Position numbers and translations under genes: made by a program. This document shows, piece by piece, positions 33,445 to 41,068 of a stretch of 64,000 bases of DNA. The stretch covers positions 1 to 64,000 of the forward strand of contig NZ_NSGE01000011.1 in the NCBI RefSeq assembly GCF_002294985.1, given 5' to 3'. The stretch is from Mesorhizobium sp. WSM3862. GTDB lineage: Bacteria; Pseudomonadota; Alphaproteobacteria; Rhizobiales; Rhizobiaceae. Below the pieces are notes generated by a model that was not told the DNA's origin, did not search any database, and saw nothing but the letters and a program-made list of their open reading frames with translations. How positions within the stretch are numbered: position 1 is the first letter of the stretch; each line of letters begins with the position of its first letter.

Positions 33445-34239
33445 TTATACTGCGATCGGCGCCTTGATATTGGCGTCCGCAAAATAGTTCTCGAGGCGGA
33501 AATCCTCGAAGCGGAAGGCAAAAAGATCCTTCACATCCGGGTTGATCCACATCGTCGGCAGCGGCTTCGGCGTGCGCCGCATCTGCTCGCGCGCCTGCTC
33601 GAAATGGTTCGAGTAAAGATGCGCATCGCCGAGCGTGTGGACGAAATCGCCAGGCTTCAGGCCGGTGACCTGCGCCACCATCAGGGTCAGCAGGGCGTAG
33701 GATGCGATGTTGAACGGCACGCCCAGGAAAATGTCGGCCGAGCGCTGGTAGAGCTGGCAGGAGAGCCGGCCTTCCGAAACGTAGAACTGGAACAGGCAAT
33801 GGCAGGGCGGCAGCGCCATCGCCTCCACTTGGGCCGGATTCCAGGCTGAGACGATCAGCCGACGCGAATAGGGATTCTTGCGTAGCTCCTTGAGAAGGGC
33901 GGCGATCTGGTCGATCTCGCCGCCGTGCCCATCCGGCCATGAGCGCCACTGCTTGCCGTAGACAGGGCCGAGATCGCCGTTCTCGTCGGCCCATTCGTCC
34001 CAGATGGTGACGCCGTTGTCGTTGAGATATTTGATGTTGGTGTCGCCGGCCAGGAACCACAGCAACTCGTGGATGATCGACTTCAGATGCAGCTTCTTGG
34101 TGGTGGTAACCGGGAAGCCGCGCGAAAGGTCGAAACGCATTTGGTAGCCGAACACCGACCGCGTGCCGGTACCGGTGCGGTCGCCGCGATCGGCGCCGTT
34201 CTCCAGCACATGCTTCAACAGGTCGAGATATTGGCGCAT
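33445..34239 (-). CDS. thyA: Thymidylate synthase
   Basis: Methylates dUMP to dTMP with methylenetetrahydrofolate, in the cytoplasm. Full-length 264-residue ThyA: the dUMP-binding RTGTGTRSVFGYQMRFDL near residue 21, the catalytic cysteine in ALPPCHCLFQFYV, the RSADIFLGVPFNIASYALL block and the C terminus IKAPIAV. The ATG at 34239 starts MRQYLDLLKHVL, the conserved beginning. The product dihydrofolate is recycled by FolA, encoded 5.4 kb away on the same strand. Confidence 0.97.
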   Translation of the reverse strand: MRQYLDLLKHVLENGADRGDRTGTGTRSVFGYQMRFDLSRGFPVTTTKKLHLKSIIHELLWFLAGDTNIKYLNDNGVTIWDEWADENGDLGPVYGKQWRSWPDGHGGEIDQIAALLKELRKNPYSRRLIVSAWNPAQVEAMALPPCHCLFQFYVSEGRLSCQLYQRSADIFLGVPFNIASYALLTLMVAQVTGLKPGDFVHTLGDAHLYSNHFEQAREQMRRTPKPLPTMWINPDVKDLFAFRFEDFRLENYFADANIKAPIAV

Positions 34240-34378
34240 CGGCTCGGCCTCGATTCGGATGACAAGCGATCATAGCCGACTGGCGGTCGGTCGAATACCC
34301 AAAGCCTACAGATGTCGATCCGGCGCGAAAAATCCACGGCGCCGGCACGTTGCCATGCCGGCTGCCGATGGCCTTGCC

Positions 34379-34690
34379 TCACAGAGAACCCAGTTTGCCC
34401 AGGTCCTTCGCCACCAGATAGTAGAAGGTCACGCGGCTCTTGGTGTTGTCGGCGGCCATCGCCTTGCACGTCTTCTCGATCGAGGCGTCGGCCTTCTTGG
34501 CGTCGGCAATCCCAAGCTTCTTGGTCACCCAGTTGTCCCGGACGCGCTCGAGCTCCTTCGGGTCCGCACAGGAGACCAGGGAGGAATCGCGGTTCCTGAG
34601 CGCGATGCCCAAGTGCTTGACGATCTTCTCGACCGCATCGGCGCTGGCGCCGGCATCGTATTTCTTCACATCCGCAAGATAGTCGGCCAT
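34379..34690 (-). CDS. DUF2853 family protein
   Basis: A 103-residue cytoplasmic protein of the DUF2853 family. It is entirely helical by appearance (MADYLADVKKYDAGASADAV; DPKELERVRDNWVTKKLG) and ends with KSRVTFYYLVAKDLGKLGSL, which is characteristic of this family. The function is not known. The ATG at 34690 has a GGGGAAGTTTC spacer upstream, a fair ribosome-binding site. It is monocistronic, between thyA and the divergent ssrA gene. Confidence 0.85.
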   Translation of the reverse strand: MADYLADVKKYDAGASADAVEKIVKHLGIALRNRDSSLVSCADPKELERVRDNWVTKKLGIADAKKADASIEKTCKAMAADNTKSRVTFYYLVAKDLGKLGSL

Positions 34691-34899
34691 GAAACTTCCC
34701 CTCGTCGGCGCCACGGATCCGATCGATGAGGCTTGTGGCGCGCCGCGCAACTTGTGCGCTAGGTCAGGATATTCCTCATCGCCGGCGGAGCTTCGATTGA
34801 GTAGACGCGCAAGTCAACCCTCGGCTGTCGAGTTTGGCGCAGGGGACAAGCCTCGACTTGGCCCTTTCATTTTCCGTACCCGCTCCCTATATTCGCTTC

Positions 34900-35225
34900 G
34901 TCGGCTTGACCGACTATGGCGATAAACAGGCGATGAAATAAGCCGTTCGGACCCGGGGGCGGTACCCGGCGCCTCCACCAAAAACCGCTCTTCCAAAGGG
35001 AGCGGCTTTTGCTGGGGGCGAAATAGGATCGACGAAGGTGTAAAGATCGTACTTTTGCCCGGCATTGTACCACCGTCATCGGGCTAAACTTATAGTTGCC
35101 AACGACAACTATGCGGAAGCTCGTCTCGCTGCTTAATGCAGTGCGAACGCTTCAAATCAAGCCCTAGAGGTTCGCACTTCTAGGCGGGGTTCGGAGGTAC
35201 CTGGCAACAGAAACCTCCACCTTCC
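34900..35225 (+). ncRNA. ssrA: Transfer-messenger RNA, permuted two-piece form
   Basis: Rescues stalled ribosomes and adds a degradation tag. The acceptor piece comes first and ends with CGCCTCCACCA at 34970-34980, with a T-arm CCGGG/CCCGG before it. An intervening hairpin (34985-35010) is cut out during maturation. The coding piece begins GGGGGCGAAATAGGATCGAC at 35014; its first seven bases pair with CGCCTCC of the acceptor piece. The resume codon GCC at 35098 opens the tag ANDNYAEARLAA and TAA ends at 35136. Pseudoknot stems follow (AGTGCGAAC/GTTCGCACT; CCTAGA/TCTAGG). Ends are approximate: a TATATT at 34888 suggests a start near 34900. This order is the alphaproteobacterial form. Confidence 0.93.
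35098..35136 (+). other. tmRNA tag-peptide reading frame
   Basis: Resume codon GCC followed by codons for NDNYAEARLAA and a TAA stop. The C-terminal residues LAA are the recognition signal for ClpXP; the N-terminal part is the likely contact for the SspB adaptor encoded at 37555. Tag sequence and frame are read directly. Confidence 0.92.
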
Positions 35226-35298
35226 CCCTCGCCTTCTTTCCAAGTCAAGTGAACGGCCAAGCATGCTTGGCGCGCATGCTGCGGTCCTGCCTGGGCTG

Positions 35299-35321
35299 AA
35301 AAAGGCCGGGCAATCCCGGCC
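35299..35321 (-). terminator. Intrinsic terminator of the Bcr-type transporter gene
   Basis: On the minus strand GGCCGGG and CCCGGCC are exact arms around ATTG, followed at once by TTTTT. It lies 38 bases past the stop of the MFS gene at 35360. The left arm and loop are duplicated next to it (35322-35338), a sign of slippage. Confidence 0.85.
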
Positions 35322-35359
35322 TCGGGCAATCCCGGCCTCTTCCAATTTATATCCGCTTC

Positions 35360-36565
35360 TTACTCGGCAGGTGCTTCGACCGCTTCGCGCGCACGGCCGA
35401 GCGTCAGCTTGGCCAGCATGAAAGAAATCACCGCGCAGAGCGTGATGCCAGCCACCATCGGCAGCGGCGTGCCGTCGAAGAAGAGGCCCGCCACGCCCAT
35501 GGCCAGCGCGCCGATGGCGAAGTGCAGCGTGCCCATCAGCGCCGATGCCGTGCCGGCGATCTCGCCATGCTCTTCCATCGCCAGCACGGAGGTGGTCGGA
35601 ATGACCAGGCCAAGGAAGCCGTAGCCTACAAAGAGCAGCGCCGCCATCACGTCGAGCCGGTCGACACCGGATGCCATGATCGCGAACAGCGCCACCATCA
35701 CCGTGGCATAGCCGGTCACCGCGACCCACACGACCGGCTTCAAGCCGAAGCGATCCGCCAGCATCCCGGTCAGCTGCGACATGCCGATGAAGGCGACCGC
35801 GTTGATCGAGAAGAACACGCTGTAGACCGACGGCGACAGGCCGTAGTGGTCGATCAGGATGAAGGACGAACTCGACAGATAGACGAAGAAGCTCGCAATG
35901 CCGAAGCCGGCGATCGCCGTCAGGCCAAGGAAGTTGCGGTCACTTATCAGGTAGCGGTAACCGGCAAGTGCCGTGCCGAAGGATGAGTTGGCGCGCTCCT
36001 CCGCCGAACGCGTCTCTTTCAGCGAGGTCGCGAGCAGGATGGTGGCTAAAGCTGCTGCGCCCGTTACCGTCCAGAACACGGCACGCCAGCCGAAGCTCTC
36101 GATGATCTGGCTGCCCGTGAGCGGCGCGAGGATAGGCGACACCGAGAACACCAGCATCAGCAACGACATCAGCTTGGCGGCCTCGTTGCCGGTGTGCAGG
36201 TCACGCACGATGGCGCGCGGCACTGCCATGCCGGCGCTGGCGCCGAGCCCCTGCAGGAAGCGGAAGGCGATCAACCACTCGATATTGGGCGCCATAGCCG
36301 AGCCGACGCCGCCAACCATGAACAGCGCGAGTCCGACATAAAGCGGCAGCTTGCGCCCGACCATGTCCGAGATCGGTCCGACGACGATCTGGCCGAAACC
36401 CATCGACAGGAAGAAGATCAAAAGGCTCATCTGCACGGCGGCGGTGCCAGCCTTCAAATCCGCACCGATCGAAGGCAGTGCGGGAAGGTACATATCGATG
36501 GCGAACGGGCCGATTGCGGACAACAAGCCTAGCACGACCGCGATGCGGAGGAATTTGGGACTCAT
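35360..36565 (-). CDS. Multidrug efflux MFS transporter, Bcr/CflA family
   Basis: Proton-driven drug exporter of the inner membrane, 401 residues with 12 predicted helices. The motif A loop PISDMVGRKLPLYVG and the motif C-like GSAMAPNIEWLIAFRFLQGLGASAGMA are visible, and the opening GLLSAIGPFAIDMYLPALPSI is characteristic of Bcr/CflA. The start ATG at 36565 has a poor AAGAAG site. It is divergent from a TetR gene; the 207-base gap holds an exact inverted repeat, so TetR control is likely. An intrinsic terminator follows at 35299-35321. The drug range is unknown. Confidence 0.92.
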   Translation of the reverse strand: MSPKFLRIAVVLGLLSAIGPFAIDMYLPALPSIGADLKAGTAAVQMSLLIFFLSMGFGQIVVGPISDMVGRKLPLYVGLALFMVGGVGSAMAPNIEWLIAFRFLQGLGASAGMAVPRAIVRDLHTGNEAAKLMSLLMLVFSVSPILAPLTGSQIIESFGWRAVFWTVTGAAALATILLATSLKETRSAEERANSSFGTALAGYRYLISDRNFLGLTAIAGFGIASFFVYLSSSSFILIDHYGLSPSVYSVFFSINAVAFIGMSQLTGMLADRFGLKPVVWVAVTGYATVMVALFAIMASGVDRLDVMAALLFVGYGFLGLVIPTTSVLAMEEHGEIAGTASALMGTLHFAIGALAMGVAGLFFDGTPLPMVAGITLCAVISFMLAKLTLGRAREAVEAPAE

Positions 36566-36716
36566 GATAAGGGCTTCTTTCGGATCTGGTTGCCGCCGTG
36601 GTCCGGCGTCTACCCGAGGACGTTCCATCCCGTGGAACCCCGACATCCGGGATGTGAAATCATCGTCGCTTCAAAGCGCGATTCTGTTGTTCCCGGGAGC
36701 GGACTTCGCTTTATTG

Positions 36717-36734
36717 TGTCTACAAATTTAGACA
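36717..36734. promoter_or_regulatory. Candidate TetR operator
   Basis: TGTCTA and TAGACA are exact inverse arms with a 6-base spacer, 39 bases upstream of the TetR ATG. A second small palindrome GACA-GGCT-TGTC overlaps its right edge. It sits in the gap divergent to the drug exporter. Confidence 0.5.
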
Positions 36735-36772
36735 GGCTTGTCCAATTCGTCAATCATCGCTATATAGTTTTT

Positions 36773-37456
36773 ATGAAGGTCGGCGTTTCTCCTGACACTT
36801 TCCCGCCACGCAGCCATGAGGCCAAGCGCATATCGGTGGTTGATGCTGCCGCTTCGGTCTTCTGCCGCGAAGGCTATGCCGGCGCCAATATCGACCTGAT
36901 CGCGGCCGAGGCCGGCGTTTCGCGCCAGACCGTCTACAATCACCATGGCGATAAGGAAAAGCTGTTCATGGCCATTGTGCGCGACCTGACGGAGCGCTGC
37001 AATGCCGGCATCTTCGCCACCATTGCCACCTTTCCCGACCAGCCCGCCGATCTCGAAGCCGATCTTGTCGCCTTCGCGGTGCGCATGAACCGCAACTGTA
37101 TCTGCAACCGCGACGGCCGCTTCCTGCGCAAGCTGATCCAGGCCGAGGGCGAGCGCTATCCCGAGCTTTTTGCCGAGTGGCGCGAACAGGGACCGGGCCG
37201 CACCTGGTCGGCGCTTGCCGCCCGCTTCGCGCGGCTGGCCTATGCCGGGCACCTCTCGATCGACGATCCGGACGTGGCGGCGCGGCAGTTCCTCGCACTC
37301 GTCAACGCCGAGTTGCAGACAACCTTCATGCTCGGCGGCATACCGACGGAGGAAGAGGTGTTGCGCTCAGCGACCAACGGCGTGCGCACCTTCCTGGCCG
37401 CCTTCGGCAGGAAGAAAGCGGCAGCCGCCCGGCAGGCCGCCCTCGCCCACGCCTGA
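36773..37456 (+). CDS. TetR/AcrR family regulator
   Basis: Repressor of 227 residues, probably of the divergent drug exporter. The N-terminal HTH spans about residues 16-62 (SVVDAAASVFCREGYAGANI then GVSRQTVYNHHGDKEKLFMAIV). The C-terminal half matches the AefR-like ligand domain (ICNRDGRFLRKLIQAEGERYPELFAEWREQG). I chose the ATG at 36773; the frame is open 183 bases further upstream but without homology and across the operator. The inverted repeat at 36717-36734 is a good candidate binding site. The ligand is unknown. Confidence 0.9.
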   Translation: MKVGVSPDTFPPRSHEAKRISVVDAAASVFCREGYAGANIDLIAAEAGVSRQTVYNHHGDKEKLFMAIVRDLTERCNAGIFATIATFPDQPADLEADLVAFAVRMNRNCICNRDGRFLRKLIQAEGERYPELFAEWREQGPGRTWSALAARFARLAYAGHLSIDDPDVAARQFLALVNAELQTTFMLGGIPTEEEVLRSATNGVRTFLAAFGRKKAAAARQAALAHA

Positions 37457-37554
37457 GCGATCAAATCGCCGCCAGCCCTCTTGGCCTTAGCTTTCGGCGC
37501 CTATATGCGGTTTACGCCGCGCCCAAGCTTGATTACAGCTATGCGGACGATTCA

Positions 37555-38109
37555 ATGGAACCCGACCGTCACATGGCCGACGACCACATCCGCTACGACA
37601 TTCTGGCCCAGGAGGCATTGCGCGGCGTCATGCGCAAGGTCCTGGCCGAAGTCGCGCGCACGGGCCTTCCGGGCAACCATCATTTCTTCATCACCTTCCT
37701 GACCGGCGCGCCGGGCGTGCGCATCTCCTCGCGGCTGCGCGAGCGTTATCCGGAGCAGATGACCATCGTCATCCAGTTCCAGTACTGGGACCTGAAGGTG
37801 ACCGACACCGGTTTCGAGGTGGGACTCTCCTTTTCCGACGTGCCCGAAAAGCTCGAAATCCCCTTCTCCGCCGTGCGCGGTTTCTATGACCCATCGGTGA
37901 ATTTCGAACTCGAATTCGACGTCAAGGCGGACAACGCCGCGGAAGACGACGATGCCGCGCCGGCCCCGGAGCTACCGATCGCGGTCGTGACCGAAAAGAA
38001 ACCGGAATCGAAGAAAAAGGCCACCGAGGCCGAGAAGAAGCCGGCTGCCGCCGATACCGGCGGCAAGGGTGCCGAAGTGGTTTCGCTCGACGCCTTTCGC
38101 AAGAAGTGA
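37555..38109 (+). CDS. sspB: SspB adaptor for ClpXP
   Basis: Adaptor that delivers ssrA-tagged proteins to ClpXP. The 184-residue protein has the alpha-type SspB core (residues 12-125: IRYDILAQEALRGVMRKVL; HHFFITFLTGAPGVRISSRL; MTIVIQFQYWDLKVTDTGFEVGLSF). A long flexible Lys/Glu/Ala linker (about 130-170) leads to a C-terminal VVSLDAFRKK that would dock ClpX. The ATG at 37555 is used; an ATG at 37573 (MADDHIRYD) is also common in this family. It is followed nine bases on by a DUF4169 gene and then an RHH gene. The tmRNA gene whose tag it should recognise lies 2.3 kb away. Confidence 0.9.
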   Translation: MEPDRHMADDHIRYDILAQEALRGVMRKVLAEVARTGLPGNHHFFITFLTGAPGVRISSRLRERYPEQMTIVIQFQYWDLKVTDTGFEVGLSFSDVPEKLEIPFSAVRGFYDPSVNFELEFDVKADNAAEDDDAAPAPELPIAVVTEKKPESKKKATEAEKKPAAADTGGKGAEVVSLDAFRKK

Positions 38110-38118
38110 GCCGGGGAA

Positions 38119-38316
38119 ATGGGCGAGGTCGTCAATCTCCGCCAGGCCCGCAAGCAGAAAGCGCGCATCGAGAAGGAACGCCTGGCCGGGGAAAACCGGG
38201 CATTGCACGGCCGTTCCAAAGCCGAGCGCGAGCGTGACCGGCTGACGTCCGACATGACGGAAAAATTCCTGGACGGCCATCGCCGCGAAAAGCCCGGCGA
38301 TCCGGACCGGCGCTGA
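38119..38316 (+). CDS. DUF4169 family protein
   Basis: A 65-residue, very basic protein (MGEVVNLRQARKQKARIEKERLA) of the DUF4169 family, a single amphipathic helix rich in Lys, Arg and Glu, without cysteines or membrane segments. Function unknown. The gene starts nine bases after sspB and ends nine bases before an RHH gene, so the three form one operon; this group is conserved in many Rhizobiales, as I recall. The GGGGAA before the ATG is a fair ribosome-binding site. Confidence 0.85.
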   Translation: MGEVVNLRQARKQKARIEKERLAGENRALHGRSKAERERDRLTSDMTEKFLDGHRREKPGDPDRR

Positions 38317-38324
38317 GCGCCCGG

Positions 38325-38552
38325 ATGGCCGCTGTCGAAAAACGCTCGGTGACGATCCGCGGCCACCGCACCAGTTTTTCCCTGGAGCAGCCCTTCTACG
38401 ACGACTTGGTGACGATCGCGACGCAACGTTCGCTGTCGCTCGCGGCCCTCGTTGCCGAGATCGACGAAACGCGGACCCGTGACGCCAACCTCTCCTCCGC
38501 GCTCAGACTCTACGTGCTCGCCTGGGCAAAGCGCGGCGGCAAGGCGTCTTGA
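38325..38552 (+). CDS. Ribbon-helix-helix domain protein
   Basis: A 75-residue protein of the RHH_4 type. The strand EKRSVTIRGHRTSFSLEQPF is followed by two helices (YDDLVTIATQRSLSLAALVAEID; NLSSALRLYVLAWAKR). Such small proteins dimerise through the strand, and many bind DNA; this subfamily is not characterised. It is the last gene of the sspB-DUF4169-RHH operon, and its end lies six bases before the convergent ClC gene stop. An antitoxin role is possible but there is no toxin partner. Confidence 0.85.
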   Translation: MAAVEKRSVTIRGHRTSFSLEQPFYDDLVTIATQRSLSLAALVAEIDETRTRDANLSSALRLYVLAWAKRGGKAS

Positions 38553-38558
38553 CCGGCC

Positions 38559-40361
38559 TCAGACCGGATCGCCGATGCTTTCCTGCGCCTTGCGCTTGGC
38601 GCCGAAGCTGAGCAGGGCCGAACGGTCGCGTTCCTCGGCCTGCTTTTTCGACCGCACCCGCATCAGGTCCCTCCAGCCGACATAGCCGACCAGCCGTGCA
38701 TCCTCGCGCGAGACGACCGGCAGATGCGAGACGTTGGCCAGGAGCAGCTTGTCTGACAGTCCTTCCAGATATTCGTCGGGATAGGCGAGCGTGACCTTGC
38801 TGCCGGCCAAAAGTTCGCCGAGCGTCGTCTTCCGGTGCTTGCCGGCGCGGCGCCAACGCAGGATCGCCGGCGGATCGATGAGGCCGAGCACATGGCCATT
38901 CTCGTCGATCACAGGAAAGCTCGGATGGCGCGTGTCCGGCGCGGTCAGGAATGCCGCCGCGCCGTGCAGCGTCATCGTCGCCGGCACGCTCTCGACCTTG
39001 GTCGTCATCACCTCGCGCACCCTGGTCAGCGCGAAGGGATCGACGCGGTATTCGCGAACGAGGTGGTGTCCGCGCCGCGCCACCTTTTCGGTCAGGATCG
39101 ATCGCTTCATCAACAGCACGGTGACGGCATGGGCGGTGGCGCAGGCTGCGATCAGCGGCACCAGCATGTGGGTGTTGCCGGTGAGTTCGACCGCGAAGAA
39201 GGTCGCGGTCAGCGGCGCGCGCATGGTGCCGCCCATGGTCGCGGCCATCGCCAGCAGCGGCCAGAAGCCGGGCGTCGCCTCGGGCAGGATACCGGCAAGC
39301 ACCCCGCCCATCGCGCCGCCCATGATCAAGAGCGGCGCCAGCACGCCGCCCGACGTTCCCGAACCCAGCGCCACCGACCAGACAATGGCCTTGACCACCA
39401 AAAGCGTCAGTGCGGCCGCCGCCAGCACATGGCCATCCAACATGTTGGCGATGTTGTCGTAGCCGACACCGAGCGCCTGCGGCTCGATCAGTCCGCCGAT
39501 ACCGACCACCAGGCCGCCGATCATCGGCCACCACATCCAGTGTATCGGCAGCTTCTGGAAGGCGTCCTCGCACGCATAGACCATTTGCGTCAGCAAGCCG
39601 GAGAGCAGGCCGGCGGCAATCCCGACCAGCACCCAGCCACCCAATCCGGCGATCGACGCTTCCATGCTGCCCGAGAACGGGAAGATCGGTCCGGGCAGGT
39701 GCAGCAAGGTGCGTTCGACCTCGGCGACGATGGCGGCGACGGCGACCGGGATGAAGCTGCGCGGCGTCCATTCGAACAGCAGCAGCTCGACGGCAAGCAT
39801 GATTGCCGCGATCGGCGTGCCGAACACGGTCGTCATGCCGGCCGCCGCGCCCGCCACCAGCAGCGTCTTGCGTTCATTGTCGCTGACCGGCAGCACCTGC
39901 GCGATCAGCGAGCCGATTGCCCCGCCGGTCATAATGATCGGCCCCTCGGCGCCGAACGGTCCGCCGGAGCCGATCGAGATCGCCGACGACAATGGCTTCA
40001 ATACCGCCACTTTGGCGTCGAGCCGCGAGCGGCCGAGCAGGATTGCTTCGATGGCTTCCGGAATGCCGTGGCCGCGGATCTTTTCGCTGCCGAAGCGCGC
40101 CATCAGCCCGATGACCAGCGCGCCGATCACTGGAACCAGCACGGCGGCATAGCCGAGCGGCGTGTCCTCGAGCCTGAGCTCGGCCAGTGTGAACTGGCCG
40201 AAATAGGCGATGTTGGTGGCGAGCCTTATCAGCTTCAACAGCGCGATGCCGGCAAACAGCCCGGCGGTCGCCACAACGACTGCGATGGCGGCGATGATGA
40301 GCACCCGCGGATCGGTGGTGAAGTCGCGGAGATGGCCGTTTCCGGCATGAGCGGATTTCAT
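38559..40361 (-). CDS. ClC chloride channel/antiporter with CBS domains
   Basis: ClC-family membrane protein of 600 residues. The anion path is marked by GHGIPE (helix D), GSGGPFGAEGPII with the gating glutamate (helix F) and GSGTSGGVLAPLL (helix N). About 12 helices precede two C-terminal CBS domains (from residue 450: REVMTTKVESVPATMTL and LLLANVSHLPVVSREDARLVG) that usually bind nucleotides. The ATG at 40361 is preferred over a TTG at 40442, because the latter lies in an operator-like palindrome. It is divergent from marR, which may control it. Whether it is a channel or an H+/Cl- exchanger cannot be decided here. Confidence 0.92.
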   Translation of the reverse strand: MKSAHAGNGHLRDFTTDPRVLIIAAIAVVVATAGLFAGIALLKLIRLATNIAYFGQFTLAELRLEDTPLGYAAVLVPVIGALVIGLMARFGSEKIRGHGIPEAIEAILLGRSRLDAKVAVLKPLSSAISIGSGGPFGAEGPIIMTGGAIGSLIAQVLPVSDNERKTLLVAGAAAGMTTVFGTPIAAIMLAVELLLFEWTPRSFIPVAVAAIVAEVERTLLHLPGPIFPFSGSMEASIAGLGGWVLVGIAAGLLSGLLTQMVYACEDAFQKLPIHWMWWPMIGGLVVGIGGLIEPQALGVGYDNIANMLDGHVLAAAALTLLVVKAIVWSVALGSGTSGGVLAPLLIMGGAMGGVLAGILPEATPGFWPLLAMAATMGGTMRAPLTATFFAVELTGNTHMLVPLIAACATAHAVTVLLMKRSILTEKVARRGHHLVREYRVDPFALTRVREVMTTKVESVPATMTLHGAAAFLTAPDTRHPSFPVIDENGHVLGLIDPPAILRWRRAGKHRKTTLGELLAGSKVTLAYPDEYLEGLSDKLLLANVSHLPVVSREDARLVGYVGWRDLMRVRSKKQAEERDRSALLSFGAKRKAQESIGDPV

Positions 40362-40415
40362 TGGGGAGCCTGAGCTTTCTGGCGGCGCGGTACCGTCCGG
40401 TTGTCGGGCGGCTAC

Positions 40416-40432
40416 ATATCGTAACACGATAT
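40416..40432. promoter_or_regulatory. Candidate MarR operator
   Basis: ATATCGT and ACGATAT are perfect inverse arms around AAC, in the marR-ClC divergent gap. It overlaps a perfect TATAAT (40430-40435) on the plus strand, so binding would block marR transcription. It lies 55 bases from the ClC start and 107 from the marR ATG. Confidence 0.55.
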
Positions 40433-40538
40433 AATTCTTCAAGCCGTTTTTGGTGGCTGCTCCGCGTCATTTTGGTCATGGATGCGCCAGGCTTTCATAA
40501 GAGTTGAGCTTTGGCCGGAAAGGGCGATAAGTCGTGGC

Positions 40539-40970
40539 ATGACGCACCCGAAGAAACCACGTCCCGCCATCAGCCAGGCCGACTATCAGCGGCTTTCGGA
40601 GTTCCGCTACCTGATCCGCCGCTTCCTCGAATTCAGCCAGTTGCAGGCGAATGAGGCGGGCTTGACCCCGCGCCAGCACCAGGCGCTGCTGGCGATCAAG
40701 GGCTATCCCGGCGGCGGGCCGGTGGCAGTGGGCGATCTGGCGGAGCGGTTGCGCATCCGCCACCACAGCACCGTCGAACTGGTGAATCGGCTGAGCGAGG
40801 CCGGCTTGGTCGCGCGGGATCAAGACAAGGCCGACCACCGCCGCGTCCTGCTGCAACTCACCCCGCTCGCCGACGACCGTCTCGCCGAATTGTCGGCCGC
40901 CCATCTCGACGAGCTTGCCCGCATCGAACCTATGCTCAAGCGCCTGCTTTCGCGGCAGGAGCCGGTTTGA
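40539..40970 (+). CDS. MarR family regulator
   Basis: Winged-helix regulator of 143 residues. The DNA-binding region spans about residues 40-105 (LTPRQHQALLAIKGYPGG; VAVGDLAERLRIRHHSTVELVNRLSEAGLV; DHRRVLLQLTPLA). It is divergent from the ClC channel gene and probably represses itself and perhaps the channel through the palindrome at 40416-40432. The ATG at 40539 (MTHPKKPRPAIS) is favoured; a longer frame from 40482 exists. No cysteine sensor is present, so a small ligand rather than oxidant sensing is likely. Confidence 0.88.
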   Translation: MTHPKKPRPAISQADYQRLSEFRYLIRRFLEFSQLQANEAGLTPRQHQALLAIKGYPGGGPVAVGDLAERLRIRHHSTVELVNRLSEAGLVARDQDKADHRRVLLQLTPLADDRLAELSAAHLDELARIEPMLKRLLSRQEPV

Positions 40971-41068
40971 GCGCTACATCCAGCGCTGTCCTTCGCGACG
41001 TCTTGGGTGTTTTGTTCGCCCGCGATTCCGGGCGGAACCGCTATGCAGTTTTCCTGGAATAATGGGTT

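Noticed and set aside
34970..34980. CCA end suggesting an ordinary tRNA gene
   Set aside because: No D-arm or anticodon arm precedes it; it is the acceptor piece of the permuted tmRNA.
34985..35010. Hairpin with T-run as a transcription terminator
   Set aside because: It lies between the two pieces of ssrA and is the intervening segment removed in maturation.
34814..35065. Minus-strand frame of 83 codons
   Set aside because: Antisense to tmRNA, no family.
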